This document shows, in pieces, positions 20,908 to 23,145 of a stretch of 23,145 bases of DNA. The stretch is from an uncultured Chitinophagaceae bacterium (GTDB lineage Bacteria; Bacteroidota; Bacteroidia; Chitinophagales; Chitinophagaceae): assembly GCA_934502905.1 (NCBI GenBank), contig CAKSVK010000041.1, forward strand, positions 1 through 23,145, read 5' to 3'. The translations under genes and the position numbers were made by a program. Under the pieces are notes generated by a model. That model saw only the letters and a list, made by a program, of their open reading frames with translations. It made no database searches and was not told where the DNA came from. Every line of letters begins with the position of its first letter. Position 1 is the first letter of the stretch.

Positions 20908-21900
20908 ATGAGCAAAAAAATAAAGCCATCTTCTATGGAAGCCGGTGTGGTTGGTTTGGGACTCATGGGCTGCAGCATCACTACCTGCTTGTTGATAGCC
21001 GGGCACAAGGTAATAGCAGTAGCACCTGTTTCCACAGATATGCAACATGCGGAAAAAAGGATCAGGACACATCTTAAGCGATCGCTGAAAGAAAAGCTCG
21101 TTAAGTATGCGCCGGAACATTACCTTAAGCGGCTTACTATAACAGAGGATTATGGCATGTTAAAGCCTTGTGGTCTGGTGGTGGAATGCACATTGGAGAA
21201 TATGGATATTAAAAAACAGGTGTATGGAAAGATAGAATCAGTGATCGGTAAAAACGCTATCCTGACCAGTAATACATCTGCTATTCCCATCAGCCTTTTG
21301 CAGGAGCATGTAAAGTTTCCTGCCCGTTTCTTCGGTTTGCATTGGGCGGAGCCATCGCATACTACCCGTTTCCTGGAAATCATCTGTGGAAATAAAAGTG
21401 ATATTAAAAAAGGAGAATGGCTGTATGCACTCTCTCACCAATGGGGAAAAGAGCCTACCCTGGTCCGTAAGGATATCCGCGGATTTATTACCAATCGTAT
21501 CATGTATGCTGCCTATCGCGAAGCGATATACCTGGTAGAGAATGGTTATGCAACAGTGGAAGATGTGGACAGGGCTTGCAGGAACAATGCCGGCTACTGG
21601 ATGACGCTGGCAGGTGTTTTCCGTTGGATGGACCTGACCGGGGTGCAGGCATACCATGCTGTGATGAAAGATTTATTTCCTACTTTGTGTAACAGTACGG
21701 AAGTGCCCCGGTTGATCGATGATATTGTAAAAAAAGGAGGAAAGGGTGTGGCTAATGCCCGTGGCTTCCACCGGTATACAAAACAGGAAGCGGAACTGTG
21801 GGAAAAGACCTTTACAGATTTTACCTATGAAATAAGAAAGCTGGCATTGAAGTACCCGGAAGATGTAGTGAAGAAAAAATTAAAGGGCATCCGGAAATGA
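20908..21900 (+). CDS. 3-hydroxyacyl-CoA dehydrogenase family NAD-binding protein
   Basis: 330 residues from ATG 20908; an in-frame TTG at 20875 is less likely because it overlaps the palindrome's tail. An NAD Rossmann motif (GVVGLGLMGCSI, residues 13-24) is followed by SNTSAIPISLLQ and FFGLHWAEPSHTTRFLEII, the core of the 3HCDH N-terminal domain. The C-terminal helical domain (GFITNRIMYAAYREAIYLVENGYATVEDVD as a continuous block) matches the dimerisation domain of the family. The usual beta-oxidation enzymes have HFFNP followed by a Met/Leu-rich stretch; here it is GLHWAEPSHT, a clear divergence. The substrate may therefore be a hydroxy acid other than a standard fatty acyl-CoA, such as a lambda-crystallin-like or carnitine-type substrate. 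cls follows after 4 nt. Confidence 0.88.
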   Translation: MSKKIKPSSMEAGVVGLGLMGCSITTCLLIAGHKVIAVAPVSTDMQHAEKRIRTHLKRSLKEKLVKYAPEHYLKRLTITEDYGMLKPCGLVVECTLENMDIKKQVYGKIESVIGKNAILTSNTSAIPISLLQEHVKFPARFFGLHWAEPSHTTRFLEIICGNKSDIKKGEWLYALSHQWGKEPTLVRKDIRGFITNRIMYAAYREAIYLVENGYATVEDVDRACRNNAGYWMTLAGVFRWMDLTGVQAYHAVMKDLFPTLCNSTEVPRLIDDIVKKGGKGVANARGFHRYTKQEAELWEKTFTDFTYEIRKLALKYPEDVVKKKLKGIRK

Positions 21901-21904
21901 TATT

Positions 21905-23145
21905 ATGTTGATCGTAAGCACCATATGGGAATTTATCGTAGGTCACTATGGCATCATTCTCTCAGCTTTAGTTGTACTGCTGGATATCTTTACGGCTTAT
22001 CGTATCGTAAGGGATACCCACAGCCCGGAAAAAACATTCGCTTACCTTTTACTTGTAGTGATACTCCCCGTAGCCGGCGCGGTTTTGTATTTTTCCATTG
22101 GCATCAACTACCGGAAGGAAAAGTTATATTCCAAAAAGGTAATAGCAGATGATAACCTTTTCCGGCGCATAGAGGAAAGGACGATGGGGGATTCCCTGAA
22201 AATTGTTGCGGAAAACAGTGACAAACTGCGGGACGTGGATGATATGATCCAGCTGCTTTTAAATGATTCCAGGAGCATACTGACTTACAACGATGTGACG
22301 CTGATGATCAATGGAGAGAAAAAATTTCCCAAGGTTTTCGAAGACCTGGAAAAGGCGGAGCATTTTATACACCTGGAATATTATATCGTGGAGGAAGGAG
22401 CAATTGTGGAGCAGCTTTTTGATATCCTGAAACGAAAGGCGGCTGAAGGCGTGAAGGTGAGGTTTATTTATGATGACTTTGGCAGCCATAGCCTGAAGCG
22501 GAAACGGCTGAAGGAACTGCAGTTGGCAGGTATAGAGATATTCCCTTTTTATGAAATAAAAATTTATGCATTGGCCAACCGGCTCAATTATCGTGATCAT
22601 CGCAAGATCATTATTGTAGACGGCAAGATCGGTTATATAGGAGGTATAAATTTTTCGGATAAGTATACCAACATACCATTACGCCAATTGCATTGGCGCG
22701 ACACACATATAAGGATGGAAGGCGCTGCAGTGAATAACCTGCAATATCACTTTATCGCCAACTGGAATTTTTGTTCCGGTAAGCGGCTGGAAATAGACCG
22801 GTCTGTCTTTCCGCTTGACTTTTCTGCCCGGACAGGGAAGGATCTTGTTCAGATCGTTGCCGGCGGACCTGACTACCCAAGACCCAGTATCATGCTTTCC
22901 TACTTTACTGCTATTGTCATGGCAAAGAAAAGGATCTACATCACGTCTCCCTATTTTATTCCCAATGTATCTATTTTTGACGCTCTTCAGAAAGCGGCGC
23001 TGAGCGGCAAGGATGTGCGCCTGTTGCTGCCCGGCATTTCCGATTCAAGAATTGTAAATGCAGCAGCTAAGTCTTATTTTTCTGATCTGCTGGCAGCAGG
23101 CGTCCGGATATTCCTTTATCAAAAGGGTTTTGTACATGCCAAGAC
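21905..23145 (+). CDS. cls: Cardiolipin synthase (phospholipase D superfamily), 3' partial
   Basis: About 413 residues are visible from ATG 21905 to the window end, with no stop. Two N-terminal transmembrane helices (about residues 15-32 and 45-65) with IVRDTHSPEKTFAYLL between them match the Cls N-terminal region. The first PLD catalytic motif is complete: NYRDHRKIIIVDG (His232, Lys234, Asp239), followed by YIGGINF. SPYFIPN, about residues 358-364, is the conserved linker before the second PLD half. The window ends in FVHAK, the first residues of the second HxK motif. The enzyme condenses phosphatidylglycerol, or other phosphatidyl donors, to cardiolipin at the inner membrane. Full length is expected to be near 480-490 residues. 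The 4-nt gap to the dehydrogenase gene indicates co-transcription. Confidence 0.93.
   Translation, partial: MLIVSTIWEFIVGHYGIILSALVVLLDIFTAYRIVRDTHSPEKTFAYLLLVVILPVAGAVLYFSIGINYRKEKLYSKKVIADDNLFRRIEERTMGDSLKIVAENSDKLRDVDDMIQLLLNDSRSILTYNDVTLMINGEKKFPKVFEDLEKAEHFIHLEYYIVEEGAIVEQLFDILKRKAAEGVKVRFIYDDFGSHSLKRKRLKELQLAGIEIFPFYEIKIYALANRLNYRDHRKIIIVDGKIGYIGGINFSDKYTNIPLRQLHWRDTHIRMEGAAVNNLQYHFIANWNFCSGKRLEIDRSVFPLDFSARTGKDLVQIVAGGPDYPRPSIMLSYFTAIVMAKKRIYITSPYFIPNVSIFDALQKAALSGKDVRLLLPGISDSRIVNAAAKSYFSDLLAAGVRIFLYQKGFVHAK

Noticed and set aside
1..23145. CRISPR arrays, tRNA/rRNA genes, insertion sequences, phage or defence genes
   Set aside because: No regularly spaced repeats, tRNA-like cloverleaf sequence, transposase motif or recognisable defence domain was seen on either strand.

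Overview
The window comes from a member of the Bacteroidota, most likely a Chitinophagaceae-type soil or plant-associated bacterium. Support: a large secreted PKD protein ending in a gliding-motility/type IX secretion (T9SS) type B C-terminal domain, a PorP/SprF partner directly downstream, TAnnTTTG-type -7 promoter boxes, few Shine-Dalgarno sites, and Bacteroidota-style proteins throughout (DUF808, stand-alone MnmD, DUF6799, sialate O-acetylesterase). I see no rRNA, tRNA, CRISPR array, insertion sequence or phage gene. This looks like ordinary chromosome, not an accessory island.

Layout. 1-221 is the tail of a DinB-family gene, converging on a minus-strand pair: a FAD-dependent oxidoreductase (260-1462) and a DUF808 membrane protein (1556-2422). 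After a divergent spacer come a PhnA-type zinc-ribbon protein (2717-3274) and the tRNA wobble-base methyltransferase MnmD (3294-3962). A 465-nt spacer (3963-4427) holds an imperfect tandem repeat of about 91 nt whose hairpins show paired changes. A PPP-family phosphatase (4428-5159) and RecG (5212-7323, apparently lacking an ATG/GTG/TTG start) follow. Next is a surface/export block: the 1214-residue T9SS cargo protein (7380-11024), its PorP/SprF-like partner (11076-12140), a secreted alpha/beta-hydrolase-like protein (12191-13114) and a lipoprotein with LEA-like 11-residue repeats (13290-13859). A terminator usable from both sides separates this from a minus-strand beta-propeller glycosidase-like protein (13932-15047).

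To the right, divergently from the glycosidase, lie a YafK/DpaA-type L,D-transpeptidase fused to a TonB C-terminal domain (15317-16489) and a sialate O-acetylesterase (16569-17999) whose start codon abuts a perfect 10-bp inverted repeat. After a strong terminator there is a tightly spaced five-gene run: an M50 site-2 protease-like membrane protein, peptidase T (pepT), a TPM-domain lipoprotein, a 3-hydroxyacyl-CoA dehydrogenase-like protein and cardiolipin synthase (cls, cut off by the window end).

How the genes fit together: the clearest functional link is the T9SS cargo plus PorP/SprF. Envelope and cell-wall functions dominate the right half. No complete novel multi-gene system is evident. 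The most unusual signals are the tandem structured repeat at 4117-4270, the RecG start, the transpeptidase/TonB fusion, the LEA-like lipoprotein and several promoter- or start-proximal palindromes.
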